Shown here: positions 10,707-20,926 of the stretch, piece after piece
Layout of the letters: each line of letters starts with the position of its first letter
Position numbering within the stretch: the first letter of the stretch is position 1
NCBI GenBank assembly: GCA_946478235.1
Contig: CAMLBF010000003.1
Span: 124,001-188,000, forward strand
DNA length: 64,000 nt
Origin: an uncultured Bartonella sp.
GTDB taxonomy: Bacteria > Pseudomonadota > Alphaproteobacteria > Rhizobiales > Rhizobiaceae
Direction of reading: 5' to 3'
The notes under the pieces: generated by a model
Seen by the model: only the letters and a program-made list of their open reading frames with translations
Database searches by the model: none
Told to the model about the DNA's origin: nothing
Translations under genes and position numbers: made by a program

Positions 10707-12164
10707 ATGACAGAGCGGGTAACGTTAACGACAACGGCAGGTTCTGCAATACCAGATAATCAAAATTCTATTAGTGCAGGTCCACGCGGCCCATTATTGA
10801 TGCAAGATTATCAATTAATTGAAAAATTGGCGCATCAGAATAGAGAACGTATTCCAGAGCGTACTGTTCACGCCAAAGCTGTAGGCGCATATGGCGTTTT
10901 GAAGATTACTGGAGACATTACCCGTTATACAAAGGCTGCGGTGTTTAAACCAGGAACAGAAACGCCAATGATTGGGCGGTTTTCTTTGGTTGCCGGAGAA
11001 TTGGGTGCGGCAGATACAGAACGTGATGTTCGTGGATTTGCGTTAAAATTCTATACATCTGAAGGAAACTGGGATTTGGTTGGTAACAACACGCCGGTAT
11101 TCTTCATACGCGATCCGTATAAATTTCCTGATTTTATCCATACCCAAAAGCGGCACCCACGCACACACCTCAGATCAAACACAGCGCAATGGGACTTCTG
11201 GTCACTTTCGCCTGAAAGCTTGCACCAAGTTACAATATTGATGTCTGATCGGGGCATACCAATCGATACCATGCATATGAATGGTTATGGTTCCCATACA
11301 TTTTCATTTTGGAATGATGCAGGTGAACGTTTTTGGGTCAAATTCCACTTCAAAACTATGCAGGGCATAAAATTCTATACCAATGAAGAATCACAAGAGG
11401 TTATTGGTAAAACGCGCGAGAGTTCGCAAATAGCATTATACGATGCAATCGAAAGCGGTAATTTTCCACGTTGGAAAGTTCAAGTTCAGATTATGCCGGA
11501 AGAAGATGCCAATAAAACACCATACAATCCATTTGATCTAACCAAAGTGTGGCCGCACAAAGATTACCCACCAATGGATATTGGTATTTTAGAATTGAAT
11601 CGTAATGCTGATGACTATTACGCAGAAATCGAACAGGCAGCATTTTCACCATCAAATATTGTACCTGGCATTAGTTTTTCACCCGATAAAGTGTTGCAAG
11701 CCCGCATATTTTCCTATGCTGATGCGCATCGTTATCGTTTGGGAACGCATTATGAACAAATACCCGTCAACAAACCACATTGTCCGGTGCATAATTATAA
11801 CCGAGACGGACAAATGAATACATTTGGCGGTAACGCATCAACCAATCCTGATGCTTATTACGAACCAAATTCATTCAATGGCCCTGTTGAAGATCCATCT
11901 GCTAAGGAACCACCACTCAAAATATCGGGTGACGCTGCGCGTTATGACCATCGGGTTGGACAAGACGATTACAGTCAGGTAACGGCACTGTTCAATCTAT
12001 TTGATGAAGGACAGAAAAATCGCTTGTTCTCTAATATTGCAGATTCAATGGAAGGTGTTCCTGATTTTATTATTGAACGTCAGCTTGAACATTTTGAAAA
12101 AGTTCATCCTGATTATGCCGCCGGTGTACGCGCTGCACTGGCTAAGAAAAAATCAGCAAAATAA
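10707..12164 (+). CDS. katA: Catalase (monofunctional heme catalase, small-subunit clade)
   Basis: 485 residues that decompose H2O2 to water and oxygen. The distal-side [12 protein letters not shown] places the essential His at residue 55; the catalytic Asn lies in [16 protein letters not shown]; the proximal heme ligand Tyr is in [23 protein letters not shown]. No C-terminal flavodoxin-like extension is present, as expected for small-subunit catalases. The ATG at 10707 has GGAGG 6 bases upstream, so it is preferred to the TTG at 10695. It is divergent from oxyR, which supports peroxide-inducible expression. Confidence 0.96.
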   Translation: MTERVTLTTTAGSAIPDNQNSISAGPRGPLLMQDYQLIEKLAHQNRERIPERTVHAKAVGAYGVLKITGDITRYTKAAVFKPGTETPMIGRFSLVAGELGAADTERDVRGFALKFYTSEGNWDLVGNNTPVFFIRDPYKFPDFIHTQKRHPRTHLRSNTAQWDFWSLSPESLHQVTILMSDRGIPIDTMHMNGYGSHTFSFWNDAGERFWVKFHFKTMQGIKFYTNEESQEVIGKTRESSQIALYDAIESGNFPRWKVQVQIMPEEDANKTPYNPFDLTKVWPHKDYPPMDIGILELNRNADDYYAEIEQAAFSPSNIVPGISFSPDKVLQARIFSYADAHRYRLGTHYEQIPVNKPHCPVHNYNRDGQMNTFGGNASTNPDAYYEPNSFNGPVEDPSAKEPPLKISGDAARYDHRVGQDDYSQVTALFNLFDEGQKNRLFSNIADSMEGVPDFIIERQLEHFEKVHPDYAAGVRAALAKKKSAK

Positions 12165-12172
12165 TATCAATG

Positions 12173-12204
12173 AAACGGGCCCACTGGCCCGTTTCTGTTT
12201 TTTT
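12173..12204 (+). terminator. Intrinsic terminator of katA
   Basis: AAACGGGCC and GGCCCGTTT form a 9-base-pair stem with a 4-base loop, followed by CTGTTTTTTT, 8 bases after the katA stop. Confidence 0.9.
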
Positions 12205-12738
12205 ATGAAAAAATATTTAGTCAACTTATTTTATAATTGCTACATATTATTAGAAATATCGTATAATTGTCTTTGCTTTTCTCGATGGAATATTGAAAAA
12301 CATCTCGTGAAACAAATTTGTAGTTTTCAAAAATCAAAATAACAACGTGAATTACATATGATTTCTACAATTTTATTATGCGATATTTATATACTCTAAA
12401 TATCTATTTGAGATGCCGGATATTGCAATCCAAGCACTGTCAAAAAACTATATCCTATTGACTGACTTTACCCAAAGAAACTTATATTTCGCGGTTAATT
12501 ATATATTGTCGCAATATATGCGTCCATTATACAAAAATATAAATATTCAAACGAGGATAGCGCCTCGACCAACATCTGACACAGCGGCCGCGTGATGAGG
12601 ATGTTTTGGTCAGGTGAATAAACTGCTCTTACGCCATCATTTTTTTGAAGCGTGCCGAACAATATTAGGGAAGAAAAAGGTAATAAAATGCAATTACCTC
12701 TTCACTCTCCTGTATTCCGAAATAGTCTCATATAAAAT
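12205..12738. other. Gene-free gap between katA and kdsD
   Basis: AT-rich, with a short GC-richer island at about 12550-12620. That island holds a CGAGG-6-CCTCG hairpin (12552-12567) and a flanking GACCAA...TTGGTC pairing around a NotI-like GCGGCCGC. On the - strand it lies 120-180 bases past the kdsD stop and could be a weak terminator. No gene is supported. Confidence 0.35.
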
Positions 12739-13734
12739 TTATGCGGCACCGATATGCAACAAATCATGGAAATGGACAATGCCGACCGGTTTGTTATTTT
12801 CTACAACAAGAAGTGCACCAATTTTATGATCATTAATCAATGCGGTGGCAGCACCTACCATTGTGTCAGGGCTAACTGTTTTAGGATTCTTGGTCATTAA
12901 CGCATCAACAGTCATACCAGAGAGATCCCGATGGATATTGCGTGCCAAATCACCGTCTGTGATAATACCCAATAAATCACCTTGATTGTCGACAACAGCC
13001 ACGCAGCCGAAATGCTTTTCCACCAATGTGCGCATAGCATTTGCCATCAATGTTCCTGTTTTTACTATTGGAACACTGTCACCACGATGCATAACATCGC
13101 CAACATATTTCAAATTTGCGCCCAGTGAACCACCCGGATGGTAAATTTTGAAATCGCTTGCGGTAAACCCACGCATTTCTAACAAAGCAACAGCCAATGC
13201 ATCACCTAAAGCCAATTGCATAGAAGTGGATGTCGTTGGTGCCAACCCGTGAGGACAAGCTTCTTCCACTTTAGGCAATAACAGCAATATATTTGCCGCT
13301 CTTCCCAAAGCTGAATGTTCACCCGATGTTAGCGCAATTAACGGAATACGAAAACGGGCAGCATGATTAAGAATACCACCCAATTCCACCGTTTCCCCTG
13401 ACCAAGACAAAGCAAGGATAACATCACCCTCACCTATCATGCCGAGATCACCATGATTTGCTTCCGCAGCATGAACAAAAAATGCTGGTGTACCGGTTGA
13501 AGCTAAAGTGGCCGCAATTTTGGTACCAATATGGCCGCTTTTGCCAAGACCCGTTACAATCACACGCCCTTTGGCATGCAAAATTTCATCAACGGCTTTG
13601 GTAAAAGGAGCCGAAAGATCATTTTCAAGCGCTGTTTCAATTGCAGCCAAGCCTGCCTTTTCGATAGCGACAGTGCGTTTTGCTGATGAAAGTGCGGCTT
13701 CAGCCGTAAAATGGGGAGTTTTATAAGTCATCAT
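12739..13734 (-). CDS. kdsD: D-arabinose 5-phosphate isomerase (KpsF/GutQ family)
   Basis: 331 residues. The N-terminal SIS sugar-isomerase domain contains GRVIVTGLGKSGHIGTKIAATLASTG, the HAAEANHGDLGMI segment with a catalytic-type His, and a conserved SWSGET. Two CBS domains occupy about residues 205-330 (VEKHFGCVAVVDNQGDLLGIITDGDL). The enzyme converts ribulose-5-phosphate to arabinose-5-phosphate, the first step of Kdo synthesis for lipopolysaccharide. It is 45 bases downstream of galU on the same strand. The start is ATG ATG with no clear ribosome-binding site, because a 13-base-pair hairpin directly abuts the first ATG. Confidence 0.9.
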   Translation of the reverse strand: MMTYKTPHFTAEAALSSAKRTVAIEKAGLAAIETALENDLSAPFTKAVDEILHAKGRVIVTGLGKSGHIGTKIAATLASTGTPAFFVHAAEANHGDLGMIGEGDVILALSWSGETVELGGILNHAARFRIPLIALTSGEHSALGRAANILLLLPKVEEACPHGLAPTTSTSMQLALGDALAVALLEMRGFTASDFKIYHPGGSLGANLKYVGDVMHRGDSVPIVKTGTLMANAMRTLVEKHFGCVAVVDNQGDLLGIITDGDLARNIHRDLSGMTVDALMTKNPKTVSPDTMVGAATALINDHKIGALLVVENNKPVGIVHFHDLLHIGAA

Positions 13735-13762
13735 AGTCCGATTTGATAAATCAAATCGGACT
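13735..13762 (-). promoter_or_regulatory. Perfect hairpin abutting the kdsD start codon
   Basis: AGTCCGATTTGAT and ATCAAATCGGACT are perfectly complementary (13 base pairs, 2-base loop) and end at the base before the ATG at 13734. The element occupies the position of the Shine-Dalgarno sequence. No T-tract follows, so it is not a terminator. Confidence 0.75.
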
Positions 13763-13779
13763 ATCCGTCTAGAGATGTT

Positions 13780-14664
13780 TTATAATTTCACATCTCTTAA
13801 AAGTCTCGCTAAAGGCTCGGATACTTTTTCTCGCATATCCGCTCTAGCCAAGGCAAATGCGACATTGGCTTCAATAAAACCTGTTTTTGAGCCGCAATCA
13901 AATGTTGAGCCTTCAAAACGGTAGCCATAGAATGTCTGGCTTTCAGCCAATTTATTCATGCCATCTGTCAATTGAATTTCGTTACCGGCACCTTTTTCCT
14001 GCCGTGCCAAGATATCAAAAATTTCTGGCTGCAAAATATATCGACCATTAATGTACAAATTTGATGGGGCTGTACCTTGTGCTGGTTTTTCAACCATTTG
14101 GGTAATTTCAAAACCATGGGCAACAGTTTCACCGCAACCAACGATACCATATTTATGGGCTTCTTCAGGTGCGCATTCTTGAACGGCGATGATATTGCCA
14201 CCACCTGTTGCTTCGTAAAGCCGTACCATTTCAGAAAGGCAACCTTTCTTCGATTGCATCACCATATCAGGCAAAAGAAGTGCAAATGGTTCATCACCAA
14301 CCAATTCACGCGCACACCAGACCGCATGCCCCAACCCCAAAGGTTGTTGTTGGCGTGTAAATGATGTTGAGCCTGGTTGCGGTTGCAGATCCTTGAGGTG
14401 ATCAAGCTCTTCTTTTTTACCACGCTCAGCAAGAGTGGTATAAAGTTCAACTTGCGCATCAAAATAATCTTCGATAACCGATTTGTTGCGACCGGTTACG
14501 AAAATAAGATGCTCGATACCGGCTTGGCGCGCCTCATCAACAACATATTGGATGACTGGCTTGTCAACCACAGTCAGCATTTCTTTCGGAACTGTTTTTG
14601 TGGCGGGAAGAAAACGAGTTCCAAGTCCGGCTACGGGGAATACTGCTTTCCGAATTTTACGCAA
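13780..14664 (-). CDS. galU: UTP-glucose-1-phosphate uridylyltransferase
   Basis: 294 residues making UDP-glucose from UTP and glucose-1-phosphate for envelope polysaccharides and glycolipids. The nucleotide-binding N-terminus [24 protein letters not shown] is diagnostic; [13 protein letters not shown], the QPLGLGHAV block and VEKP follow. The length is normal if translation starts at the TTG at 14664, which has AGGAGA 7 bases upstream and gives [10 protein letters not shown], the usual family start. The open frame up to 14721 adds 19 residues that are not family-like. Confidence 0.93.
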   Translation of the reverse strand: MRKIRKAVFPVAGLGTRFLPATKTVPKEMLTVVDKPVIQYVVDEARQAGIEHLIFVTGRNKSVIEDYFDAQVELYTTLAERGKKEELDHLKDLQPQPGSTSFTRQQQPLGLGHAVWCARELVGDEPFALLLPDMVMQSKKGCLSEMVRLYEATGGGNIIAVQECAPEEAHKYGIVGCGETVAHGFEITQMVEKPAQGTAPSNLYINGRYILQPEIFDILARQEKGAGNEIQLTDGMNKLAESQTFYGYRFEGSTFDCGSKTGFIEANVAFALARADMREKVSEPLARLLRDVKL

Positions 14665-14947
14665 GTCTAGTCTCCTGACATAAATTGTTATTTTTGTAAC
14701 CTTAACATTAATAATGCTCAAAAATATGATTAATAAGCTTAATCTTCATCATCTTTTATCGCATTGCGAAACGTTATGTGATTGCCTTACGCGTAAAAAT
14801 GCCAAACAAATCACCAATGGAGCGATACATAAAAGATTTTTTTAAAAAAAATAGCATAAATTAACATAACAGAACATTTTTCTATCCATATTCACGAGAT
14901 AATTATGATTAACGGAAAAAAAATAAATCGGGGCGGCTAGAATTACG

Positions 14948-16207
14948 ATGGACCATGATAATAAATACAATAATAAATCTCCTTGCGACTTCACAATAAC
15001 CAGACGATTTGCTTTGATTGGCATGGCAAGTTTTCTTGGTGCAAATTCTGGCTTACTCACCTCTACTGCGCATGCCGATAATGGTTTTAAGCATTGGATT
15101 GCAGAATTTAGAACCGTTGCTTTTAATGCTGGCATTACACCAGCTACCTATGCCTTAGCGTTCAAAGGGGTCGATTCCCCCGATCCGGAAGTTTTAAAAA
15201 AAGCAAATTACCAACCTGAATTTACCGACCCAACATGGAACTATTTTGACAACCGCGTTCAAGACAACGCCATAGCACTGGGACGCAGTCACGCGAAAAA
15301 GTGGGGCAAATGGCTTAATGCTATAGAAAAACGGTTTGGTGTTGATCGTAATACACTTTTGGCAATTTGGTCTATTGAATCGGATTACGGTGCAGCTATG
15401 GATAGAGATACCGCTATGCGCTATGCTATCCGTTCATTAGCGACGCTAGCTTACGGCGATAAGCGGCGTTCAAAATATGCACAAACACAATTGATTGCGG
15501 CATTAAAAATTCTTCAATCTGGCGATATTGATAGATCACATCTCATGGGGTCATGGGCAGGTGCGTTGGGACATACCCAATTTATTCCAACAAGCTATCT
15601 GACATATGCGGTTGATATGGATGGCGATGGAAAACGGGATATATGGACCTCCGTGCCTGATGCTTTGGCAACTGCAGCCAATTTACTCCATAAAAATGGT
15701 TGGCAAACAGGACGCACCTGGGGTTATGAAGTGATATTACCTGAAGGTCAAAAATTTCCGTCCGGATCTTTGACTTTGGCAGAATGGGCAAGATTAGGCG
15801 TTAGAAGAGCTAACGGAAAACCTTTCCCAACACCGTCTGATAAGGCAACATTAAAATTACCTGATGGGAGAAATGGTCCTGTTTTTCTTGTTACAAAAAA
15901 TTTCTTTGTCATAAAAAGATATAACAGTGCCGACCGTTATGCTTTTGCTGTTGGCTTATTGTCAGATCGAATAGCGGGGTATCCTGGATTGGTTAAAGAT
16001 TGGAACAGACCATTTACTGGAATTTCCATACAAGAACGGCAAGAAGTACAGTCGCATCTGGCAGCTTTAGGATATTATCATGGCAAAATAGATGGCAAAA
16101 ATGGCGAAGTAACCAAAAACGCAATTAAAGCTTTTCAAAGTCGCAATGGATTAAAACCTGATGGCAATCCCAGCCGTGAGTTGCTAACAATATTGAGAAA
16201 ACGATAA
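14948..16207 (+). CDS. Lytic murein transglycosylase with peptidoglycan-binding domain (MltB type)
   Basis: 419 residues. The N-terminus has a twin-arginine-like export signal (TRRFALIGMASFLGANSGLL, cut near AHA). The SLT-type catalytic domain has the expected Glu in LAIWSIESDYGAAMDRD and the family blocks GSWAGALGHTQFIPTSYLTYAVD and DIWTSVPDALATAANLLHKNGW. The C-terminal 60 residues form a peptidoglycan-binding-1 domain (LAALGYYHGKIDGKNGEVTKNAIKAFQ). It cleaves the glycan strand to 1,6-anhydro-muropeptides in the periplasm. The next gene follows after 28 bases and is likely co-transcribed. Confidence 0.9.
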   Translation: MDHDNKYNNKSPCDFTITRRFALIGMASFLGANSGLLTSTAHADNGFKHWIAEFRTVAFNAGITPATYALAFKGVDSPDPEVLKKANYQPEFTDPTWNYFDNRVQDNAIALGRSHAKKWGKWLNAIEKRFGVDRNTLLAIWSIESDYGAAMDRDTAMRYAIRSLATLAYGDKRRSKYAQTQLIAALKILQSGDIDRSHLMGSWAGALGHTQFIPTSYLTYAVDMDGDGKRDIWTSVPDALATAANLLHKNGWQTGRTWGYEVILPEGQKFPSGSLTLAEWARLGVRRANGKPFPTPSDKATLKLPDGRNGPVFLVTKNFFVIKRYNSADRYAFAVGLLSDRIAGYPGLVKDWNRPFTGISIQERQEVQSHLAALGYYHGKIDGKNGEVTKNAIKAFQSRNGLKPDGNPSRELLTILRKR

Positions 16208-16235
16208 CGAGAGAATTTAAGGACTGCCTGTTTTT

Positions 16236-17318
16236 ATGCGCAAGATAATACATGTATTGCTGTTGAGTTTATCGGTGTTGGTAATGTCTATCACACAGCC
16301 CAATACAAGTTTTGCGCGTAATATTTTCGATGTTATTTTTGGTCATAAGGATCAATTTCCAGCTCCGCCACCGCCACCTGTTGCGCCAGCCAAGCCCATA
16401 AAAAAAAAGCAAAAGCCACCAGTTTTGCCGAAAGTCATGCCTAACGTTACACCAAAAGCGCAAGACGCCAAGAGAATACTCATTCTCGGGGATTTTGTGG
16501 GTAATGCAACGGTTGATGGATTAAACCAAATCAATTCCGATAATGTCCATATTACGGTTCTCAATGGAACAAATATGTCTTCCGGCTTGACGAGAGATGA
16601 TGTCTATAATTGGCCTGTGAATATAAAAAAGCTCGTTTCTAAAGAAAAGCCTGATGTTATTGTGATGGTTATAGGTGCCAATGACGCACAACCTTTGAAA
16701 GTGAATGGAAAAACTTATACGCCGGAACAGACTGAATGGAACAATATTTATCGCCAGCGGATCAATAACGTTATCAGCGCATTGAAAGAAACAGGGAAAC
16801 CTTGGATATGGATGGGATTGCCAGCATTCAAAGATGAGCAGTTAAACCTATCCATTGTTTCCTTTAATACGCTTTACAAGCAAGCCACCGAAACAGCCGG
16901 TGGTCGGTTTGTTGATGTTTGGGAAGGCTTCGTTGATGAAAATGGAAAATTTGCTCTTTCCGGTTATGACGTTAATGGACAAACTGTAAGGTTGCGTGCC
17001 AATGATGGCATTAACTTTACAAGTGCCGGTAAAAAGAAATTGGCATTCTATTTAGAAAAACCTTTGGAAGCGATTTTTAATCTTGAAAAAGATGATGCTG
17101 AAGGGCATGTCGCGGCAGATCCCAAAGGTCCTGCAATAGAAATATTGCCAAAGGACATAGATAGGGTTCCGCCAATTAACCTTTCCGATATGGCTGGTCA
17201 AAATAACGGACTGATTGGTGATATAAACGCCCAACCATCAAAAACACCTGAAAAATCATGGTTGCCTAAAAACGTTAAACATACAGACCGCGTCGATAAT
17301 TATTCAATTCCGCAATAA
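16236..17318 (+). CDS. Secreted DUF459/SGNH-fold protein lacking the usual Ser and His
   Basis: 360 residues. A signal peptide (about residues 1-27, ending NTSFA), a proline- and lysine-rich linker (43-70), then an SGNH-hydrolase-like domain. Block I reads ILILGDFVGN, with Phe87 where active SGNH enzymes have Ser. Block III GAND is kept (147-150). Block V reads DGINFT (257-262), with Asn260 instead of His. Rhizobial DUF459 proteins, as far as I recall, often show this GDF form, so it may be a family trait. It follows the transglycosylase gene closely, which suggests a cell-wall role. No enzymatic activity should be assumed. Confidence 0.75.
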   Translation: MRKIIHVLLLSLSVLVMSITQPNTSFARNIFDVIFGHKDQFPAPPPPPVAPAKPIKKKQKPPVLPKVMPNVTPKAQDAKRILILGDFVGNATVDGLNQINSDNVHITVLNGTNMSSGLTRDDVYNWPVNIKKLVSKEKPDVIVMVIGANDAQPLKVNGKTYTPEQTEWNNIYRQRINNVISALKETGKPWIWMGLPAFKDEQLNLSIVSFNTLYKQATETAGGRFVDVWEGFVDENGKFALSGYDVNGQTVRLRANDGINFTSAGKKKLAFYLEKPLEAIFNLEKDDAEGHVAADPKGPAIEILPKDIDRVPPINLSDMAGQNNGLIGDINAQPSKTPEKSWLPKNVKHTDRVDNYSIPQ

Positions 17319-17490
17319 ACACTAAATAGCACACATCGCATTTGCGCATAAACGGAAAATACATATGTTTGATTAATCCAAGCGCATATAGACGCTGTTT
17401 TTGCATATCACAACCATTGGTCATACTAGGTTTTCAAAGTGTTAGAGGCTCACTGCAAAAACCACATTATGCTTCATAAAAAGGCGCGCT

Positions 17491-17928
17491 TCATTTGTGA
17501 CTAAAGAAATCAGACATTTCTTCAATGTCATCAAGCTCCTCATCTGACAAACCAAAATTATGGCCAATTTCCTGAATAATAACATGGGCGATAATTTCAC
17601 CAAGTGCTTCATCATTGTCGGCCCAGTAATCAAGAATGGGTCTTCTGAACAACATCATTTGATTGGCTTCTTCATTTGGGCGTAGTGAAAAACGTTCACT
17701 AACACCTTTCCCTTCAAATAAACCAAGAAGATCAAATGGTGTTTCAAGCCCCATATCTTCCATTACCTGATCATCAGGAAAATCAGATACGGATATTATC
17801 AAGTTAGGGCATAGATCCCTGAATTTTGATGGCAAATGTGCAAAAGAATCTCGCGCCAATGAATCCAGCTCGCTTAAACTTGGTGGTAAACGCGAAGCCC
17901 AATCACGACTTTTATCGGGGAGTGCCAT
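17491..17928 (-). CDS. Zincin-like metallopeptidase family protein with altered HExxH
   Basis: 145 residues matching the small zincin-like family once called DUF1025: a VSDFPDD block, FDLLGLFEG in the middle, and the C-terminal helix HVIIQEIGHNFGLSDEELDDIE. Relatives, as I know them, read HEIGHxFG. Here the first zinc-binding His is Gln119 (codon CAG), giving QExxH (119-123). Zinc binding and peptidase activity are therefore doubtful unless another His (for example His115) substitutes. It stands alone downstream of leuD on the same strand. Confidence 0.75.
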   Translation of the reverse strand: MALPDKSRDWASRLPPSLSELDSLARDSFAHLPSKFRDLCPNLIISVSDFPDDQVMEDMGLETPFDLLGLFEGKGVSERFSLRPNEEANQMMLFRRPILDYWADNDEALGEIIAHVIIQEIGHNFGLSDEELDDIEEMSDFFSHK

Positions 17929-18043
17929 TTAGCAAATCCGTTTCTTGTATTCTGATATATTTCTGCAAACAACGATAATCCAAATATCATTGGTTAAATT
18001 TTGCAGATAACTAGTATGATTATTCAACAAAACAAGAGATTAA

Positions 18044-18649
18044 TTATGCCCAAGGATGTTCTTTGGCATTTCTCTGTTCGAATGCATCAATTGAAGCGGC
18101 TTTACGCATTGTAAGACCAATATCGTCAAGTCCGTTTAACAAACAATGACGGCGAAATTCATCTAAATCAAATTTCAAAACACCGCCATCTGGACCCGAT
18201 ATTTCCATTTTCTCAAGGTCGACGGTTATGATTGCATTTGCACCACGATCTGCATCATCCATCAGTTTTTCCAGATCTTCAGGGCTTACAATGATCGGCA
18301 AAATTCCATTTTTAAAGCAGTTATTGTAAAAAATATCTGCAAATGATGTGGATATTACACAGCGAATTCCAAAATCGGCCAATGCCCATGGTGCGTGCTC
18401 ACGCGATGAACCACAACCAAAATTATCACCAGCAACAATGATCTTTGCATGCCGATAGGCCGGTTTATTCAACACAAAATCAGGATTTTCTGAACCATCG
18501 GCAAGATAACGCATATCTGCGAAAAGACCTTTTCCTAACCCTGTCCGTTTGATTGTTTTAAGATAATTCTTCGGAATGATCATATCTGTGTCAATATTGA
18601 CCACAGGCATTGGTGCTGCAACACCCGTCAGCTTGGTAAACTTTTCCAT
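18044..18649 (-). CDS. leuD: 3-isopropylmalate dehydratase small subunit
   Basis: 201 residues, the swivel domain of isopropylmalate isomerase in leucine biosynthesis; it works with LeuC, which is not in this window. Diagnostic segments are [33 protein letters not shown], and the [14 protein letters not shown] stretch. The length is typical of the bacterial proteobacterial form. That leuD stands apart from leuC and leuB is common in Rhizobiales. Confidence 0.95.
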   Translation of the reverse strand: MEKFTKLTGVAAPMPVVNIDTDMIIPKNYLKTIKRTGLGKGLFADMRYLADGSENPDFVLNKPAYRHAKIIVAGDNFGCGSSREHAPWALADFGIRCVISTSFADIFYNNCFKNGILPIIVSPEDLEKLMDDADRGANAIITVDLEKMEISGPDGGVLKFDLDEFRRHCLLNGLDDIGLTMRKAASIDAFEQRNAKEHPWA

Positions 18650-18814
18650 TTAATTCAATCCGAATGCAATTACTCTTTTATGACGTTTTACTATGTCATT
18701 TTACATGTGTCAAAACCAAGTTATCAATGGTCATCTGGAATTGATACAACTTTATGAGATGTAATCATCATCAATGAAATGCTTGTAAACTACGTCATAA
18801 CCAATTGTGAAAGC

Positions 18815-18840
18815 GGTAAGCCGCTTCCACAAATTATCAT
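18815..18840. terminator. Hairpin between the M3 peptidase gene and leuD
   Basis: AAGCGG and CCGCTT pair around a 4-base loop, extended by TGTG/CACA across one mismatch. It lies past the stop of the leftward M3 peptidase gene, but no T-tract follows, so function as a terminator is uncertain. Confidence 0.35.
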
Positions 18841-18898
18841 AGAATGTTTTATATGCGTTTCTTCATATAGAGGTTTTCGCTTGAGCTTTATATAGGGG

Positions 18899-20926
18899 TT
18901 ATACTAGCCCACGTTTTCTAATCATGGCATCGGGAGATGGTAGCCGACCACGGAAAGCTCTATACAATTCTTCCGGATCACGGCTGCCCCCTGCCGAATA
19001 GATATATGTTTTTAAGCGCTTCGACATTTCAGGATCAAAAGGATTTCCAGTTTCCTCAAATGCTTCAAAAGCATCAGCATCCAGCACCTCTGCCCACATA
19101 TAGGAATAATAGCCAGCCGAATAACCGTCCCCTGTAAAGACGTGGGTGAAATGGGTTGGTCTATGCCGCATAATAATAGCTTTTGGCATATGCAACCTAT
19201 CAAGTTCAGTCTTTTCAAAAGCTATTGGATCATCCACTTGACCACCACGGTGGTACGCCATGTCAACCAAAGCTGATGCGGTAAATTCTACTGCATTGAA
19301 GCCACTATTAAATGCGCGTGCAGCCAACATTTTATCCAACAATTCTTGTGGTATAGGCTCATTGGTATCAACGTGGATAGCATATTCTTTCAACACTTCT
19401 GGTACCGTAACCCAATGTTCCAACAATTGCGAAGGAAGCTCGACAAAATCACGAGCAACAGAAGTTCCTGACACCGATGGCCATGTGACATTGGATAAAA
19501 GCCCATGCAATGCATGCCCAAATTCATGAAACAATGTTCTGGTGTCGTCTAATGACAATAATGCCGGTTGCCCTTTTGGCGGTTTGGCAAAATTGCATAT
19601 GTTGTAAATAATCGCCTTTTGCCCTTCACCCAAATTATATTGCGCTTGCAACTCGCTCATCCATGCTCCCGACCTTTTGCTTGGGCGTGCAAAATAATCG
19701 CCTATGAAGAGACCTTGCAAACTTCCATCTGCATTTCTAACTTCAAACAATCGTGCATCTTCATGCCAAAGCGGAACATTGCGCTTTTCCTCAAAGGTAA
19801 CACCAAACAGCTTATGAGCCGTTGCAAAAACTGCCTCAATCATGCGATCAAGTTGAAAATATGGTTTTACGGAAGCTTCATCAAAATCATAACGGCGTTT
19901 GCGTAATTTTTCTGCATAATAACGCCAATCCCAAGCAGCAAGCTGTTCATTATTGCCAGTCTCGGCTACCAACTTTTGCAAATCCGACTGTTCTTTTTCG
20001 GCTTTATTGATAGCACGCTCCCACACAGGCATAAGAAGGTCCATAACCTTTTCAGGTGTTTTGGCCATAGTATTATCAAGCTTGAATGCGGCAAAAGACG
20101 TATAGCCAAGCAACTTGGCTTTTTCGTCACGCAAGGCAATCATTTCTATAATGATTTTGCGGTTGTCATTTGCATTATTGTTTTCGCCGCGTTTGGCCCA
20201 TGCTTCAAACGCAATTTGCCGCAAATCTCGCCGATCAGAAAAAGTCAAAAATGGTTCAACAACAGATCGTGCAAGCGTCAACGCATAAAGGTCGGGTTTG
20301 TCGCGCTCAATAGCCGTCGCTTTCATTGTTGCAATGAGGTCACTGGGGAGACCAGATAAATCTGCATCTGATAGAAAAAGCACCCACTCCGCCTCGTCTC
20401 GCAAAACATGTTGGCCAAATTGGGCGCCAAGCAATGCCAAACGCTCGTTAATTTCTGCCAATCGTTTTTTGTTTTGGTCATTTAATTGTGCGCCACTTGC
20501 AACAAATCTTTTCCATGTCAGTTCAATGACGCGTTTTGTTTCTGCATCAAATTGCTCACTTTTTGATGCCTGATAAAGTGTATCTATTTTTGTAAACAGT
20601 CGCGGATCCATCATTATTTTTGATGAATAACGCGATAATTTCGGAGCAATTTCCTGTTCGAGTTGCTGAATAGTTTCGTTACTATGGGCACCAGAACGCA
20701 GAAAGAATACAGCACAAACATGATCTAGCGCGCGGCCTGCAAGTTCAAAAGGCTTTAAGAAACCTTCGATCGTTGCTTTTTCTTCTGAAGCAGCAATTGT
20801 TTCTATTTCTTTTTGTGCTTCATTCAACGCCGCATCAAAAGCGGGTTTAAAATCTTCATCTTTTATATTTGAAAAATCTGGTAATCCATCAAAACCAGTC
20901 CATTTTAACAAAGCCGATTGTGTCAT
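18899..20926 (-). CDS. M3 family zinc peptidase (peptidyl-dipeptidase Dcp / oligopeptidase A type)
   Basis: About 675 residues. The zinc site HEFGHALHG (His467 and His471) is intact, with the third ligand Glu in the downstream VELPSQLLEHW segment. The C-terminal YYSYMWAEVLDADAFEAF and the final GGSRDPEELYRAFRGRLPSPDAMIRKRGL are family hallmarks. These cytoplasmic enzymes degrade short peptides, including signal-peptide fragments. Dcp and OpdA cannot be separated reliably here. The ATG at 20926 gives MTQSALLKWTGFDGLPDF, the normal family N-terminus; the frame extends to a GTG at 20947. Confidence 0.92.
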   Translation of the reverse strand: MTQSALLKWTGFDGLPDFSNIKDEDFKPAFDAALNEAQKEIETIAASEEKATIEGFLKPFELAGRALDHVCAVFFLRSGAHSNETIQQLEQEIAPKLSRYSSKIMMDPRLFTKIDTLYQASKSEQFDAETKRVIELTWKRFVASGAQLNDQNKKRLAEINERLALLGAQFGQHVLRDEAEWVLFLSDADLSGLPSDLIATMKATAIERDKPDLYALTLARSVVEPFLTFSDRRDLRQIAFEAWAKRGENNNANDNRKIIIEMIALRDEKAKLLGYTSFAAFKLDNTMAKTPEKVMDLLMPVWERAINKAEKEQSDLQKLVAETGNNEQLAAWDWRYYAEKLRKRRYDFDEASVKPYFQLDRMIEAVFATAHKLFGVTFEEKRNVPLWHEDARLFEVRNADGSLQGLFIGDYFARPSKRSGAWMSELQAQYNLGEGQKAIIYNICNFAKPPKGQPALLSLDDTRTLFHEFGHALHGLLSNVTWPSVSGTSVARDFVELPSQLLEHWVTVPEVLKEYAIHVDTNEPIPQELLDKMLAARAFNSGFNAVEFTASALVDMAYHRGGQVDDPIAFEKTELDRLHMPKAIIMRHRPTHFTHVFTGDGYSAGYYSYMWAEVLDADAFEAFEETGNPFDPEMSKRLKTYIYSAGGSRDPEELYRAFRGRLPSPDAMIRKRGLV

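Noticed and set aside
12205..12730. Open frames around 12413-12595 and 12614-12829
   Set aside because: No ribosome-binding sites and no protein-like pattern; they cross the candidate hairpins.
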